Positions 26,915-36,048 of a DNA stretch of 64,000 nucleotides are shown here, piece after piece. Origin of the DNA: Novosphingobium album (ex Liu et al. 2023) (GTDB lineage Bacteria; Pseudomonadota; Alphaproteobacteria; Sphingomonadales; Sphingomonadaceae); contig NZ_JARESE010000028.1 of NCBI RefSeq assembly GCF_029076845.1, positions 186,001 to 250,000 of the forward strand, in the 5' to 3' direction. The position numbers and the translations under genes were made by a program. The notes under the pieces are model-generated. The model did not search any database, had not been told where the DNA came from, and saw only the letters and a list, made by a program, of their open reading frames with translations. Every line of letters starts with the position of its first letter. The first letter of the stretch is position 1.

Positions 26915-28740
26915 CAGCGTCTCCAGTTGCGATTGCCGCCATGGGCGGCCTGACGGTCTTCCCCCACCAGTTCGGCGTGGGGAAAGGCCGCGAATGTGGC
27001 TTCGACCAGCGGCGAACGGCGCACCGCTTCGGCATCGGCGGCCTGCCGAGCCTCGTCCTGCTCGACCAGCGTCGGCGCGCCCTCGCCGGCCGCGCGCTCC
27101 ACCTGCCAGCGTTCGCCGGTCGCCTTGGCCAGCGCGGCCCGCAGCACCGGCGCGATATCCTCTTTGAAGCCCGGCGGCTGGGCATAGCGCAGCAGGCCCG
27201 GCGCCAGTTCGATCACGCGCACCTGCATCCGCATCACGCTGGCGGCGACATGTTCGTGATGGTGCTCCACCTGCTCGACCAGCGCGGCCCAGCGCGGCGC
27301 GGCCTGCGCCACCGGCGCGGCAGCGGGCACCGCCGCCTGTCCGGCCATGTCGGGCGACGGCGCGCGGCTGGCCAGTTCCTCGATCCTGCGCGCCAAGGTG
27401 CCGGGATCGGGCATGTCGGCCGCGTGCATCACGCGCAGCAGGGCCATCTGCGCCGCGACCAGCGGGTCGGGCGCGCTTTTCACTTCCTCATGCCCTTTGA
27501 GCAGAAGCTGCCAGAGCCGGTGCAATTGCCCGGCCTTGAGCGATCCCGCCCAGCCTTCGATCGCCGCGCGCTCCTCGGCCGAAGGCGCGTCAGCCGCCCC
27601 GCCCGAGACTTGCGCCACGGTGACGCGGTGCGCCAGGTCCATGATCCCGCGCATCAGCGCGATCGGCTCCACCCCCAGCGCGAACTGGTGCGCGACAAGA
27701 TCGAGCAGGCCCGGCCCATCGCCTTCCAGGATCGCGGCGAGCAGCTTGCGCTGCGCGCTCTTGTCGGAAAGGCCCAGCATGTCGCGCACTTGCGCCGCGC
27801 GCACCCGGCCCTCGCCGTCCAGATCGGCATGGGCGATCGCCTGATCGAGAATCGAAAGCCCGTCGCGCACCGAGCCTTCGGCGGCGCTTGCCACCATGGC
27901 CAGCGCCTCGTCCTCGGCTTCGACGCCTTCCTTGACGCAGATCCGGGCGAAGTGCTCGGCCAGCATCGCGGTGGGGATGCGGCGCAAGTCGAAGCGCTGG
28001 CAGCGCGAGAGCACCGTGACCGGCAGCTTGTCCACCTCGGTGGTGGCGAACAGGAACTTCACATGCGCCGGCGGTTCCTCAAGTGTCTTCAGCAAGGCAT
28101 TGAAAGCATTGCGTGACAGCATGTGGACTTCGTCGATGATATAGATCTTGTAGCGCGCCGAGACGGCGGCATAGCGCACCGCCTCGATAATCTCGCGCAC
28201 GTCATCGACGCCGGTATGGCTGGCGGCATCCATCTCGATCACGTCGATATGGCGGCCTTCGGCGATCGCGGTGCACGGCTCGCACACGCCGCAAGGATCG
28301 ATCGTCGGGCCGCCGGTGCCATCCGGGCCGATGCAGTTGAGCGCCTTGGCGATGAGCCGCGCGGTCGATGTTTTGCCCACGCCGCGCACGCCGGTCATCA
28401 GGAAGGCATGGGCCAGCCGGTCGCGCCTGATCGCGTTGGCCAGCGTCTGCACCATGGCTTCCTGCCCGATCAGCTCGGCGAAGGTCTGCGGGCGGTACTT
28501 GCGCGCCAGCACGCGATAGGGCTGCGCGGGCGCCGGAGCGGCAGTCGGTGCGGCAGCCGGCGCGACTTTCGCGGCGGGCGGGGTTTCGGGCTGGACGGGG
28601 GCCGCGGGCGCCGCCGCAGGCTCACCACCGAACAGCGCCGACTGGCCAGCCGCTTCCAACTCCGCGGCACTCGGCGAGCCCTCGTTCTCGTCCTTCCAGG
28701 GCGGGGTATCGCCGAACATGTCGCGTGAATCGTCCATCAC
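26914..28740 (-). CDS. dnaX: DNA polymerase III subunit gamma/tau
   Basis: A 608-residue clamp-loader ATPase. A disordered Ala/Pro-rich N-terminal extension of about 75 residues precedes PYRVLARKYRPQTFAELIGQ. Then come Walker A TGVRGVGKTSTARL, the zinc-binding cysteines of the CGVCEPC segment, Walker B IYIIDEVHMLS and the sensor motif LFATTEVDKLP. The C-terminal third is the variable tau region for polymerase and helicase contact. I saw no A-AAA-AAG slippery heptamer, so a programmed gamma frameshift is unlikely. It is followed by ybaB and preceded by the SRP RNA gene. Confidence 0.97.
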   Translation of the reverse strand: MMDDSRDMFGDTPPWKDENEGSPSAAELEAAGQSALFGGEPAAAPAAPVQPETPPAAKVAPAAAPTAAPAPAQPYRVLARKYRPQTFAELIGQEAMVQTLANAIRRDRLAHAFLMTGVRGVGKTSTARLIAKALNCIGPDGTGGPTIDPCGVCEPCTAIAEGRHIDVIEMDAASHTGVDDVREIIEAVRYAAVSARYKIYIIDEVHMLSRNAFNALLKTLEEPPAHVKFLFATTEVDKLPVTVLSRCQRFDLRRIPTAMLAEHFARICVKEGVEAEDEALAMVASAAEGSVRDGLSILDQAIAHADLDGEGRVRAAQVRDMLGLSDKSAQRKLLAAILEGDGPGLLDLVAHQFALGVEPIALMRGIMDLAHRVTVAQVSGGAADAPSAEERAAIEGWAGSLKAGQLHRLWQLLLKGHEEVKSAPDPLVAAQMALLRVMHAADMPDPGTLARRIEELASRAPSPDMAGQAAVPAAAPVAQAAPRWAALVEQVEHHHEHVAASVMRMQVRVIELAPGLLRYAQPPGFKEDIAPVLRAALAKATGERWQVERAAGEGAPTLVEQDEARQAADAEAVRRSPLVEATFAAFPHAELVGEDRQAAHGGNRNWRR

Positions 28741-28798
28741 CGCTGAAGGTAAGCCCTGGGGTGCGAATTGTCAGGAGAAAAGGAGGAGATCGGGTGAA

Positions 28799-28885
28799 GG
28801 AGCCGAGCGACCCGCCGCAATCCGTTGTGGCTGCTTCCTTCCGGACCTGACCAGGTTGGCGAACGCAAACGTCCACCCGACTCCC
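28799..28885 (-). ncRNA. ffs: Signal recognition particle RNA (4.5S type)
   Basis: On the minus strand the universally conserved SRP domain IV loop is present (CAGGTCCGGAAGGAAGCAGC, about 28829-28848), flanked by an extended stem. The ends GGAGTCG and CGGCTCC pair. It lies upstream of dnaX as in many bacteria. The exact ends are estimated from base pairing. Confidence 0.92.
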
Positions 28886-28957
28886 GGCGGCGCATATGGC
28901 GGGCGCGGCGGCCTTTGTCCAGACCGGCGTGAGCAAACGGGCAAGGCCGCCCGAATC

Positions 28958-29236
28958 CTACCGGAAGTTGTCGGCGTAGGCCTGGAGCTTCAGCCGGCGC
29001 GGCGGCGAGGCATGGACGGTGGCGGCAATGCCATGGCGTTCGGCATAGGCCAGCGCCGCCTCCCGCGTGGGGAAGCGCAGTTGCACCTGCTGCTGCATGT
29101 CGCCCGATCCGGCCCAGCCCATCAAGGGATCGGGCGTTTTCGCCTCGGCCGGGACAAAGTCCAGAATCCACTGGTCGACTTGCGCCTTGCCGGACTGCAT
29201 GGCGTTCTTTGGTCGCTGGAAGATGCGTGCGCTCAT
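28958..29236 (-). CDS. NDUFS4-like ETC complex I accessory subunit
   Basis: A 92-residue protein (ATG 29236 chosen; an in-frame start 18 bases upstream is possible) resembling the ETC complex I subunit conserved region found in mitochondrial NDUFS4 and its alphaproteobacterial homologues. Visible family features are the start MSARIFQRPKNAMQSG, WILDF, PLMGWAGSGDMQQQVQLRF and the C-terminal AYAERHG. The mitochondrial protein stabilises the NADH-binding arm of complex I. The bacterial gene is normally distant from the nuo operon, as here. Confidence 0.88.
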   Translation of the reverse strand: MSARIFQRPKNAMQSGKAQVDQWILDFVPAEAKTPDPLMGWAGSGDMQQQVQLRFPTREAALAYAERHGIAATVHASPPRRLKLQAYADNFR

Positions 29237-29311
29237 GGCCCGTGCTTTGCCCACGAATCGGCCGACAAATCAAGCCGGCAATTGCGCCGATCCGCCACCC
29301 GATCGGCACAT

Positions 29312-31771
29312 TCAGCGCCGGCCCGCCTCGAAGGCGTTGCGGGTCTTGAGGCTGGGGTCTTCCGCCCAGGGCTCGTCCGGCCAGCGGTGGCGGGGGTAGC
29401 GGCCTTTCATCTCGCGCTGGACCTCGCGCCACGAGCCGCGCCAGAAGCCGGGAAGATCGCGCGTCGCCTGGATCGGCCGGCCGGCGGGAGAAGTCAGCTT
29501 GAGCAGCAAGGGCTGCGGCGGCTGGCCGAAATCGGGATGGCGATCGAGCCCGAACAGCGCCTGCACGCGCACTTCCACGCAAGGGCCCGCCTCATCCTCG
29601 TAATCGATCGCGTGGTGCGTGCCGGCGGGGCTGACGAATTCGGCCGGGGCAAGCCGTTCCAGCCGCTGCTGGTCGTCCCAGCCCAGCCGCCCGCGCAAGG
29701 CTTCGTGCAGCGCCGCCTGGTCGATCGTGTCGAACCGGCGCCCGAGCAAGGGCCCGGCCCAGTCCTCAAGCTCGGCCAGCAGCGCTTCGTCCGCCAGCGC
29801 CGCGATGCCGGCATAGCGCGCGCGCTTGCACAGGGCGAGGCTGGCTTTGGAAAACGGCAGCAGGCCCAGCCCCTGCTCGCGCAGGCGCGCGGCGGCGAAG
29901 GCGGCAAGTGCCGCATGGTCGGGCGCGGGATCGGGGCCGCTGGCCAGCGTGATCGCCCCAAGCCGCCGTTCGAGCCGCGCCTCGATCCGGGCTTCGGCCG
30001 CGTTCCAGCGCAGCACCGAACGCCGCTCGATCCGCTCACCCAGCCCGCGCTCCACCTCGCCCGGTTCGAGCGGGACGGCAGCCAGGATGCGCGCGCCTTT
30101 CGCCTGCCCTTGCGCATCGCCGATCACCAGCCATTCGCTGGTCGCCAGCGGCGAGGCGGGATCGAGCATATAGCCCCTGCCCCCGGCCGAAAGCCAGGTC
30201 TCGCCCGAGGCATCGCGGCGCCTGGCCACCATGTCGGGCCGGCCCAGCGCCAGCAGCAGGCCGGGCGAGGCTTCGTCGGTTCGCCCGGCACTGGCCGCCG
30301 GCGCCATCCGTTTCTGCGCCCGGCGGGCCCATCCTTCGGCCAGCTTGCGCGCGGCCTGCGCGCGCGACGAGCGATCCGCGTTCCAGCGCGCCAGACGTTG
30401 GCCCAGATCCTCGCCCCGCCCGCCCAGCCCGCGCTCCTGCAGCAGCAGGACGAGCCTTGCCGCCACATCGGCCGCGCCGCGTTCGGCCCCACGCAGCACG
30501 GTCGCGGCCTGCGCGGGGTCCATCGGCAAGCTGGCCACCTTGCGGCCGAACGCGGTGATGCGCCCTTCCCCGTCGAGCGCGCCCAGCGCTTCGAGCTGAC
30601 CGCGCGCGGCGGCGAGCGCGGGCGGCGGCGGCGGATCGAGCCAGGCCATGCCTGTCGGATCGCCCGCGCCCCATTGCGCCAGCGCCAGCGTCAGCGGCGC
30701 AAGGTCGGATGTCTCGATCTCGGGCGGATCGAATTCGGGGCGGCCGGGATGCGCCGCCTCTTCCCACAGGCGATAGGCCACGCCCGGCCCTTGCCGCGCG
30801 GCGCGGCCGGCGCGCTGCGCGGCCGAGGCGCGGCTGGCGCGATGCGTGACGAGCCGCGTGACGCCCGCCGCCTTGTCGAACTCCGCGCGGCGCGACAGGC
30901 CGGCGTCCACCACCACCGCGACGCCATCGAGCGTCAGCGAGGTCTCGGCGATCGCAGTGGCGAGCACGATCCGCCGGCGCCCTTGCGCGTCACGGCGAAT
31001 CGCGGCGCGCTGTGCGGCGGGGTCGCACTGGCCGTGCAGCGGCAGGATCAGCGCGGAAGGCAGGCGTTCCGCCAGCCGCTCGGCGGTACGCTCGATCTCG
31101 CGCACGCCGGGCAGGAAGGCGAGGATGTCGCCCGCCTCCTCGCGCCATGCCGTCAGCACGGCCGAAGTCATGGCGTCCTCGATCCGCGCTTCGGGGCTGG
31201 CGCCGAGCCAGCGGATCGCCAGCGGATGGGCCTTGCCCGCGCTCTCGATCACCGGCGCGCCCGCAAGCAGCCGCGCGAACCGCGCGCCGTCGATCGTCGC
31301 GGACATGACCAGCAGGCGCAGATCGGGCCGCAGTACCTGCTGGCTCTCGATCGCCAGCGCAAGGCCGAGATCGGAATCGAGATGGCGTTCGTGCGCCTCG
31401 TCGAACAGGACGGCGGAAATGCCGGCAAGCTCGGGATCGTCGAGCACGGTGGCCACGAAGATCGCCTCGGTCATCACCAGCACGCGCGTCTTCGCCGAGC
31501 GCCGGGTGTCGAGCCGGGTGACATAGCCGATCGTCTCGCCCGCCTGCTCGCCCAGCATGTCGGCCATGCGCTCGGCGGCGGCGCGCGCGGCGACGCGGCG
31601 GGGGGAAAGCAGGATAACCGTGCCCGTGCACCAGTCCTCGCCCAGCAGCGCGGGCGCGACGGCGGTGGTCTTGCCCGCGCCCGGCGGCGCGATCAGCACC
31701 GCCCCCGCCCGCGCGCGCAGGGCTGCAAGCAGGTCGGGCAGGACGGCATGGATCGGCAGATCGCTCATCAT
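29312..31771 (-). CDS. hrpB: ATP-dependent helicase HrpB
   Basis: An 819-residue DEAH-box helicase. Motif I is APPGAGKTT, motif Ia LLSPRRVAARAAAERM, motif II DEAH, motif III MSATIDG and motif VI QRAGRAARQGPG. The C-terminal half has the HrpB-specific region ending near GFWRGSWREVQREMKGRYPRH, with PDEPW close behind. HrpB homologues unwind nucleic acids; the cellular role in most bacteria is unclear. An alternative start is the second Met. It is a single gene facing away from the NDUFS4-like gene's operon boundary at 29254. Confidence 0.95.
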   Translation of the reverse strand: MMSDLPIHAVLPDLLAALRARAGAVLIAPPGAGKTTAVAPALLGEDWCTGTVILLSPRRVAARAAAERMADMLGEQAGETIGYVTRLDTRRSAKTRVLVMTEAIFVATVLDDPELAGISAVLFDEAHERHLDSDLGLALAIESQQVLRPDLRLLVMSATIDGARFARLLAGAPVIESAGKAHPLAIRWLGASPEARIEDAMTSAVLTAWREEAGDILAFLPGVREIERTAERLAERLPSALILPLHGQCDPAAQRAAIRRDAQGRRRIVLATAIAETSLTLDGVAVVVDAGLSRRAEFDKAAGVTRLVTHRASRASAAQRAGRAARQGPGVAYRLWEEAAHPGRPEFDPPEIETSDLAPLTLALAQWGAGDPTGMAWLDPPPPPALAAARGQLEALGALDGEGRITAFGRKVASLPMDPAQAATVLRGAERGAADVAARLVLLLQERGLGGRGEDLGQRLARWNADRSSRAQAARKLAEGWARRAQKRMAPAASAGRTDEASPGLLLALGRPDMVARRRDASGETWLSAGGRGYMLDPASPLATSEWLVIGDAQGQAKGARILAAVPLEPGEVERGLGERIERRSVLRWNAAEARIEARLERRLGAITLASGPDPAPDHAALAAFAAARLREQGLGLLPFSKASLALCKRARYAGIAALADEALLAELEDWAGPLLGRRFDTIDQAALHEALRGRLGWDDQQRLERLAPAEFVSPAGTHHAIDYEDEAGPCVEVRVQALFGLDRHPDFGQPPQPLLLKLTSPAGRPIQATRDLPGFWRGSWREVQREMKGRYPRHRWPDEPWAEDPSLKTRNAFEAGRR

Positions 31772-31844
31772 GCGGGTTTAGGGCGATGGTGAGCCGAGCG
31801 CCATGGCGGGAATAGGGCGGGGATAGAGCAGTCTGGTTTTGCGT

Positions 31845-32861
31845 TCAGTAGCGGCGTGCGACGGCGAATTCGGCGGCTTCGGCCATGGCGCTGCGGGCTT
31901 CGCAGGCCGGGAAGCCGGCGATCGCGTCGATCGCGCGCTGGGCATAGTGGCGCGCACGTTCCCGCGTGGCGGCGACGCAATCGTGCCGGTTGATCAGTTC
32001 CACCGCGTGGGCCAGATCCTCATCCTCGGTGCGGAAGCCGGCGATGGCCTCTTCCCAGAACTTGCGCTCTTCGGCGGTGCCGCGCGCATAGGCCAGGATC
32101 ACCGGCAGGGTCATCTTGCCTTCACGGAAATCATCGCCCTTGTCCTTGCCCGATTCCTGGCTTTCCGAATCGTAGTCGATCGCATCGTCGACCAGCTGGA
32201 AGGCGATGCCGAGATTGCGGCCATAGGCGTCGAGCGCGCGCTCTTCGGCCTCGCTGCGCTCGGCGACCACGGCGGCGATCCGCGTGGCGGCGGCGAACAG
32301 CGCGGCCGTCTTCGATCCGATGATCGAAAGATAGCGTTCCTCGCTCGTCTCGATGTGACGCTGCGCGGTCAGCTGGTCCACTTCGCCCTCGGCGATCACC
32401 GAGGCGGCGTTGGACAGGATCTTGAGGACGCGCAGGCTGCCGTCCTCCACCATCAGCTCGAACGAGCGGGTGAACAGGAAATCCCCCACCAGCACGGTCG
32501 CCGGATTGCCGAAGACGATGTTGGCCGCCGCCTTGCCGCGCCGGAGGTCTGACCCGTCGACCACATCGTCATGCAGCAGCGTGGCGGTGTGGATGAATTC
32601 CACCGCCGCCGCCAGCTTGTGATGGCGCGTGCCCTGATAGCCGCACAGCTCCGCGCCCGCGACCGTCAGCATCGGGCGCATCCGCTTGCCCCCGCCGGAA
32701 ATCAGGTGCCCGGCCAGCGCCGGGATCAGCGGAATCTCGCTCTGCATCCGTTCCAGGATCACGGCGTTGACGCTGTTCATGCCCGCAGCGGTCAAGGCAA
32801 GGATGGGGGCCAGTGACGGTTGCGACCCACGCGGACGCAGGGATACGACTTCAGCGCTCAT
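31845..32861 (-). CDS. Long-chain polyprenyl diphosphate synthase
   Basis: A 338-residue trans-prenyltransferase of the octaprenyl/decaprenyl type (IspB-like). The first aspartate-rich motif LLHDDVVDGSDLRRG and the second QLVDDAIDYDSES are intact, with the lysine and arginine of GGGKRMRPML near the N-terminus. It makes the side chain of ubiquinone, which in sphingomonads is usually Q-10; the chain length cannot be read from sequence alone. Start ATG 32861 was preferred over 32885. It is divergent from the chorismate mutase gene, whose pathway supplies the quinone ring. Confidence 0.93.
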   Translation of the reverse strand: MSAEVVSLRPRGSQPSLAPILALTAAGMNSVNAVILERMQSEIPLIPALAGHLISGGGKRMRPMLTVAGAELCGYQGTRHHKLAAAVEFIHTATLLHDDVVDGSDLRRGKAAANIVFGNPATVLVGDFLFTRSFELMVEDGSLRVLKILSNAASVIAEGEVDQLTAQRHIETSEERYLSIIGSKTAALFAAATRIAAVVAERSEAEERALDAYGRNLGIAFQLVDDAIDYDSESQESGKDKGDDFREGKMTLPVILAYARGTAEERKFWEEAIAGFRTEDEDLAHAVELINRHDCVAATRERARHYAQRAIDAIAGFPACEARSAMAEAAEFAVARRY

Positions 32862-32950
32862 GGTTTCGCGCATTGCGCGTTGCATCGCGGCAAGGCAAGC
32901 CCAAAGCCACGATTGGCATCCCCCTTCGGGTCATGCTAGCGCATCGCGCG

Positions 32951-33268
32951 ATGACTTCCGATGACGCCACCAACGCTCCCGCGATTGATCCCGTTCTCGC
33001 CGGCTATCGCGCCAGCATCGACAATATCGATGCCGCGCTGATCCACATGCTGGCCGAGCGATTCCGCATCACCAAGGCCGTGGGTGCCTACAAGGCGGAC
33101 ATGAAGCTGCCGCCTTCCGATCCGGGGCGCGAGGAAAAGCAGATCGCCCGGATGCGGCGCCTGGCCGAAGACGCGCAGCTCGATCCCGAATTCTCGGAAA
33201 AGTTCCTGCGCTTCGTCATCCAGGAAGTGATTCGCCACCACGAACAGGCGCAGAACGCGCAAGAGTAA
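32951..33268 (+). CDS. Chorismate mutase (AroQ type)
   Basis: A 105-residue all-helical AroQ-class chorismate mutase that converts chorismate to prephenate for phenylalanine and tyrosine synthesis. Active-site segments are YRASIDNIDAALIHMLAERF with the Arg, RITKAVGAYKAD with the Lys, and SEKFLRFVIQEVIRHHE. Start ATG 32951 was chosen; an in-frame ATG at 32933 is possible and no ribosome-binding site is strong. The gene ends 40 bases before a GC-rich hairpin (33308-33332). Confidence 0.93.
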   Translation: MTSDDATNAPAIDPVLAGYRASIDNIDAALIHMLAERFRITKAVGAYKADMKLPPSDPGREEKQIARMRRLAEDAQLDPEFSEKFLRFVIQEVIRHHEQAQNAQE

Positions 33269-33307
33269 GCCCCGCGGGAACGCAATCCGCGTCCGCGCGT
33301 TGGAAAT

Positions 33308-33332
33308 CCGGGCTCACTCAGCCAGAGCCCGG
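33308..33332 (+). other. Intergenic hairpin after chorismate mutase
   Basis: A perfect 8-bp stem (CCGGGCTC with GAGCCCGG) around a 9-base loop lies between the chorismate mutase gene and the next gene. There is no U-tract, so it is a weak terminator candidate or an mRNA-stabilising hairpin. Confidence 0.4.
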
Positions 33333-33355
33333 AAACAAGACGCAAGGAACGCGTG

Positions 33356-33907
33356 ATGAGCACCACGGAGCTGGTGACGGGAGCAGTGATCGCCATCATC
33401 GTGCTGGCAGTAGCCGGGCTGATGCGGTGGCACCGCGCCGGGATGCAAGGCGAGCAGGCCAGCGCGATGCCGCGTCGCGCGGCCAGCCCGGCGCCTTTCG
33501 GGCAGGAGCCGGCCACCCAGACGATCGTGCCGCTCAATCCCCAGCTTCGCGAGCATTTCGTCGGCGCCTGGCAGAAGATCCAGGCCCAATACGCCGATGA
33601 TCCGGCCTATGCCGTCACCCGCGCGGACGACCAGCTGCGCGAAGTGCTGACGGCGCGCGGCTTCGCGGTCGGCCGTTTGGATGCCATGATGGACGCGCTC
33701 TCGCGCGAGCGTCCCGATATCTCCGAGCATTATCGCAAGGTACACGAAATCGGCCGCCTGCGCCGCTGCGGCGCCGCCGGTTCGGAACATCTGCGCATCG
33801 CCATGACGCATTACCGCGTGCTGTTCGACGATCTGGTCAACGAGCCCGAAGTGCGGCGCAATCCCGATCCGGCCGCGTGGCCCTCAGCCGCTGCTCGCAC
33901 GCGGTAG
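33356..33907 (+). CDS. Conserved-type hypothetical membrane-anchored protein
   Basis: A 183-residue protein; start ATG 33356 has AAGGA seven bases upstream. Residues 5-23 (ELVTGAVIAIIVLAVAGLM) form one membrane helix. A basic, Pro/Ala-rich linker leads to a cytoplasmic helical domain (LREHFVGAWQKIQAQYADDPAYAVTRADDQLREVL) with a short C-terminal region containing HYRVLFDDLV. I do not recognise a named family, though proteins of this plan are common in alphaproteobacteria. The last 24 bases overlap the 3' end of the histidine kinase gene on the opposite strand. Confidence 0.75.
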   Translation: MSTTELVTGAVIAIIVLAVAGLMRWHRAGMQGEQASAMPRRAASPAPFGQEPATQTIVPLNPQLREHFVGAWQKIQAQYADDPAYAVTRADDQLREVLTARGFAVGRLDAMMDALSRERPDISEHYRKVHEIGRLRRCGAAGSEHLRIAMTHYRVLFDDLVNEPEVRRNPDPAAWPSAAARTR

Positions 33908-35206
33908 CCGCAGGCGCACCAGCAGGCCACCCAGGTCCTCGCTCTCGTCAAGCTCGACCGTGCCGCCATAGATTTCCACGACATCGCGCACGATGGCCAG
34001 GCCCAGCCCGGTGCCGGGCTTGCCAGTATCGAGCCGTGCGCCGCGATCGAAGATCCGGCCCCGCTCGGCGGCGGGAATGCCCGCGCCATCGTCCTCGATC
34101 CAGATTTCGCACATGTAGGGATCGGGCGCCTCGTCCACGGTTACGAACACGCTGCCGCCGCCATACTTGGCCGCGTTCTCGATCAGGTTGCCGAGGATCT
34201 CCTCCAGGTCCTGCCGTTCGACCGAGACGGTAGCGTCATGATTGCCGGCCAGATCGAAGCGGGTGTTCTCGTACAGGCGCTCGACCGCGCGCAGCACCGC
34301 TTCCAGACTGGTCCAGACATTGGCGCGTGACAGCCCGGCCGCGCGCCGGCCCACCGCGCGCGCGCGCGCCAGATGGTGATCGACCTGCCGGCGCATCACC
34401 GCCGCCTCGCGGATCACGGTGTCGGCCAGGTCCGGGGCCTTGGCGGTGGCCGCGTTCATCACCACGGTCAGCGGGGTCTTGAGCGCGTGCGCCAGATTGC
34501 CGGCATGGGTGCGCGCTTCCTCGGCCTGCCGATCGGTGTGCGCGACCAGCGCGTTCACTTCCTCGACCAGCGGCTGCACCTCGCGCGGCAGCGGCCCTTC
34601 CAGCCGGCTGGCGCCGGTGGTGCGCATCCGCTGGATCGCCCGGCGCACATGGCGCAGCGGGAACAGGCCGTACCAGGTCTGCAGCCCGGCCATGACCAGC
34701 AGCCCGAAGCCCAGTGCGACGAACGAATAGATCAGGATCGCGCGGAACGACTTGATCTGGTCATCCAGGTTCTCGCGGCTGGCGGCGACAGTGAACATCC
34801 ATTGGGTATTGCTGCCCGGCAGAATGATCGAGCGCTCCATGATCCGCAGCCTTTCGCCGGGGAACTGCGCGCTGTCGAAGACATGCGGCCGGCTGTCGAA
34901 ATGATCGGCCGGCACGTCAAGGCTGCGATCCCACAGCGATCGCGAGGGGAAATCCTCGTGCCCGGCGGCGCGGATCTGCCAGTAGAGTCCGCTGTTCGGC
35001 TCCAGGAAGCGCTGGTCGCCCAGCGGGCGGTTGAAGAACACCTCGCCATCGGGGCCGATCTCGGCCGAGCCGATCATGCCGGTGAGCATGTAGCCAAGCT
35101 GCTCGTCGAAATTGCGCGTCACCAGCGAGGTCAGCGTGCGATCGAGCGCCAGGCCGCCGAACAGCAGCAGGATCGAGATCCAGCCCGCCGCGATCAGCAT
35201 CATGCG
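33884..35206 (-). CDS. Sensor histidine kinase, PhoQ-like
   Basis: A protein of about 440 residues: N-terminal membrane helix, periplasmic domain of about 150 residues, second membrane helix (SFVALGFGLLVMAGL), HAMP-like segment, H-box with the phospho-acceptor His in NLAHALKTPLTVV, N-box NLIENAAKYGG, G1 EDDGAGIP and G2 GTGLGLAI. All catalytic boxes look intact. The start is uncertain: ATG 35206 leaves only two residues before the first helix, while ATG 35347 would overlap the regulator gene by about 67 bases. It is partner of the response regulator directly upstream. The H-box HALKTPL and domain plan resemble PhoQ; the signal is unknown. Confidence 0.9.
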   Translation of the reverse strand, partial: RMMLIAAGWISILLLFGGLALDRTLTSLVTRNFDEQLGYMLTGMIGSAEIGPDGEVFFNRPLGDQRFLEPNSGLYWQIRAAGHEDFPSRSLWDRSLDVPADHFDSRPHVFDSAQFPGERLRIMERSIILPGSNTQWMFTVAASRENLDDQIKSFRAILIYSFVALGFGLLVMAGLQTWYGLFPLRHVRRAIQRMRTTGASRLEGPLPREVQPLVEEVNALVAHTDRQAEEARTHAGNLAHALKTPLTVVMNAATAKAPDLADTVIREAAVMRRQVDHHLARARAVGRRAAGLSRANVWTSLEAVLRAVERLYENTRFDLAGNHDATVSVERQDLEEILGNLIENAAKYGGGSVFVTVDEAPDPYMCEIWIEDDGAGIPAAERGRIFDRGARLDTGKPGTGLGLAIVRDVVEIYGGTVELDESEDLGGLLVRLRLPRASSG

Positions 35207-35279
35207 CCGGGCGAGCGACCCGGTGTGGCCCGCGGGCCGCCGCGCGGGCGCGATAGCGGCGGGCGGATCGCCCGTCGCG

Positions 35280-35957
35280 TCAGCCTCGCGGCGCGTCGGC
35301 GGGATCGTCGAGGCTGTAGCCAAGGCCGCGGATCGTGGTGATGACATCGGCGCCCAGCTTCTTGCGAATGCGCGTGACGAAGACCTCGATCGTATTGGAA
35401 TCGCGGTCAAAATCCTGATCGTAGATATGCTCGATCAGCTCGGTGCGGCTGACCACCTTGCCCTTGTGGTGCATGAGGTAGGACAAGAGCTTGTATTCCT
35501 GCGCGGTGAGCTTCACCGGCTCGCCCGCCAGCGTGACCCGGCCCGAACGGGTATCGAGCCGCACGCCGCCGGCCATCAGTTCGCTCGAGGTATTGCCCGA
35601 AGCGCGGCGGATCAGCGCGCGCAGGCGGGCGATCAGCTCTTCGGTCTGGAACGGCTTGGCCAGGTAATCGTCGGCCCCGGCATCGAGCCCGGCCACCTTG
35701 TCGGACCAGCTGTCGCGCGCGGTCAGCACCAGCACCGGGAAATTGCGGCCTTCGCGGCGCCACATGCCCAGCACGGTCAGCCCGTCGATCTCGGGCAGGC
35801 CCAGATCGAGGATGACCGCGTCATAGTCTTCGGTCGAGCCGAGGAAATGGCCGTCCTCGCCATCGGGCGAGAGATCGACGGCATAGCCGTTCTGCTCCAG
35901 CGTGGTCTTGAGCTGGTTGCCGAGCGTGGGCTCATCCTCGACGATCAGGATGCGCAA
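35280..35957 (-). CDS. OmpR/PhoP-family response regulator
   Basis: A 225-residue two-domain regulator. The receiver domain has the acidic pair in VEDEP, the phospho-acceptor Asp51 in VILDLGLPEIDG, Thr in VLTARD and Lys in LAKPFQ. The C-terminal winged helix carries ELIEHIYDQDFDRDSNTIEV and RKKLG. The start is TTG 35957, with GGAG seven bases upstream; no ATG fits. It precedes the kinase gene and follows a PepSY protein gene, an arrangement often seen for PhoPQ-like systems. Confidence 0.94.
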   Translation of the reverse strand: MRILIVEDEPTLGNQLKTTLEQNGYAVDLSPDGEDGHFLGSTEDYDAVILDLGLPEIDGLTVLGMWRREGRNFPVLVLTARDSWSDKVAGLDAGADDYLAKPFQTEELIARLRALIRRASGNTSSELMAGGVRLDTRSGRVTLAGEPVKLTAQEYKLLSYLMHHKGKVVSRTELIEHIYDQDFDRDSNTIEVFVTRIRKKLGADVITTIRGLGYSLDDPADAPRG

Positions 35958-36048
35958 ATCCGGTCTCCCCTTTCGAACCCCCAGTGAATCATGAACGAAA
36001 TGGGGGCTAAGCCAGGCAGCGTCAAGCGATCGGCTCCCGGCATTCAAA

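Noticed and set aside
26914..28740. Programmed frameshift in dnaX giving a short gamma subunit
   Set aside because: No A-AAA-AAG slippery sequence or following hairpin could be seen in the gene.
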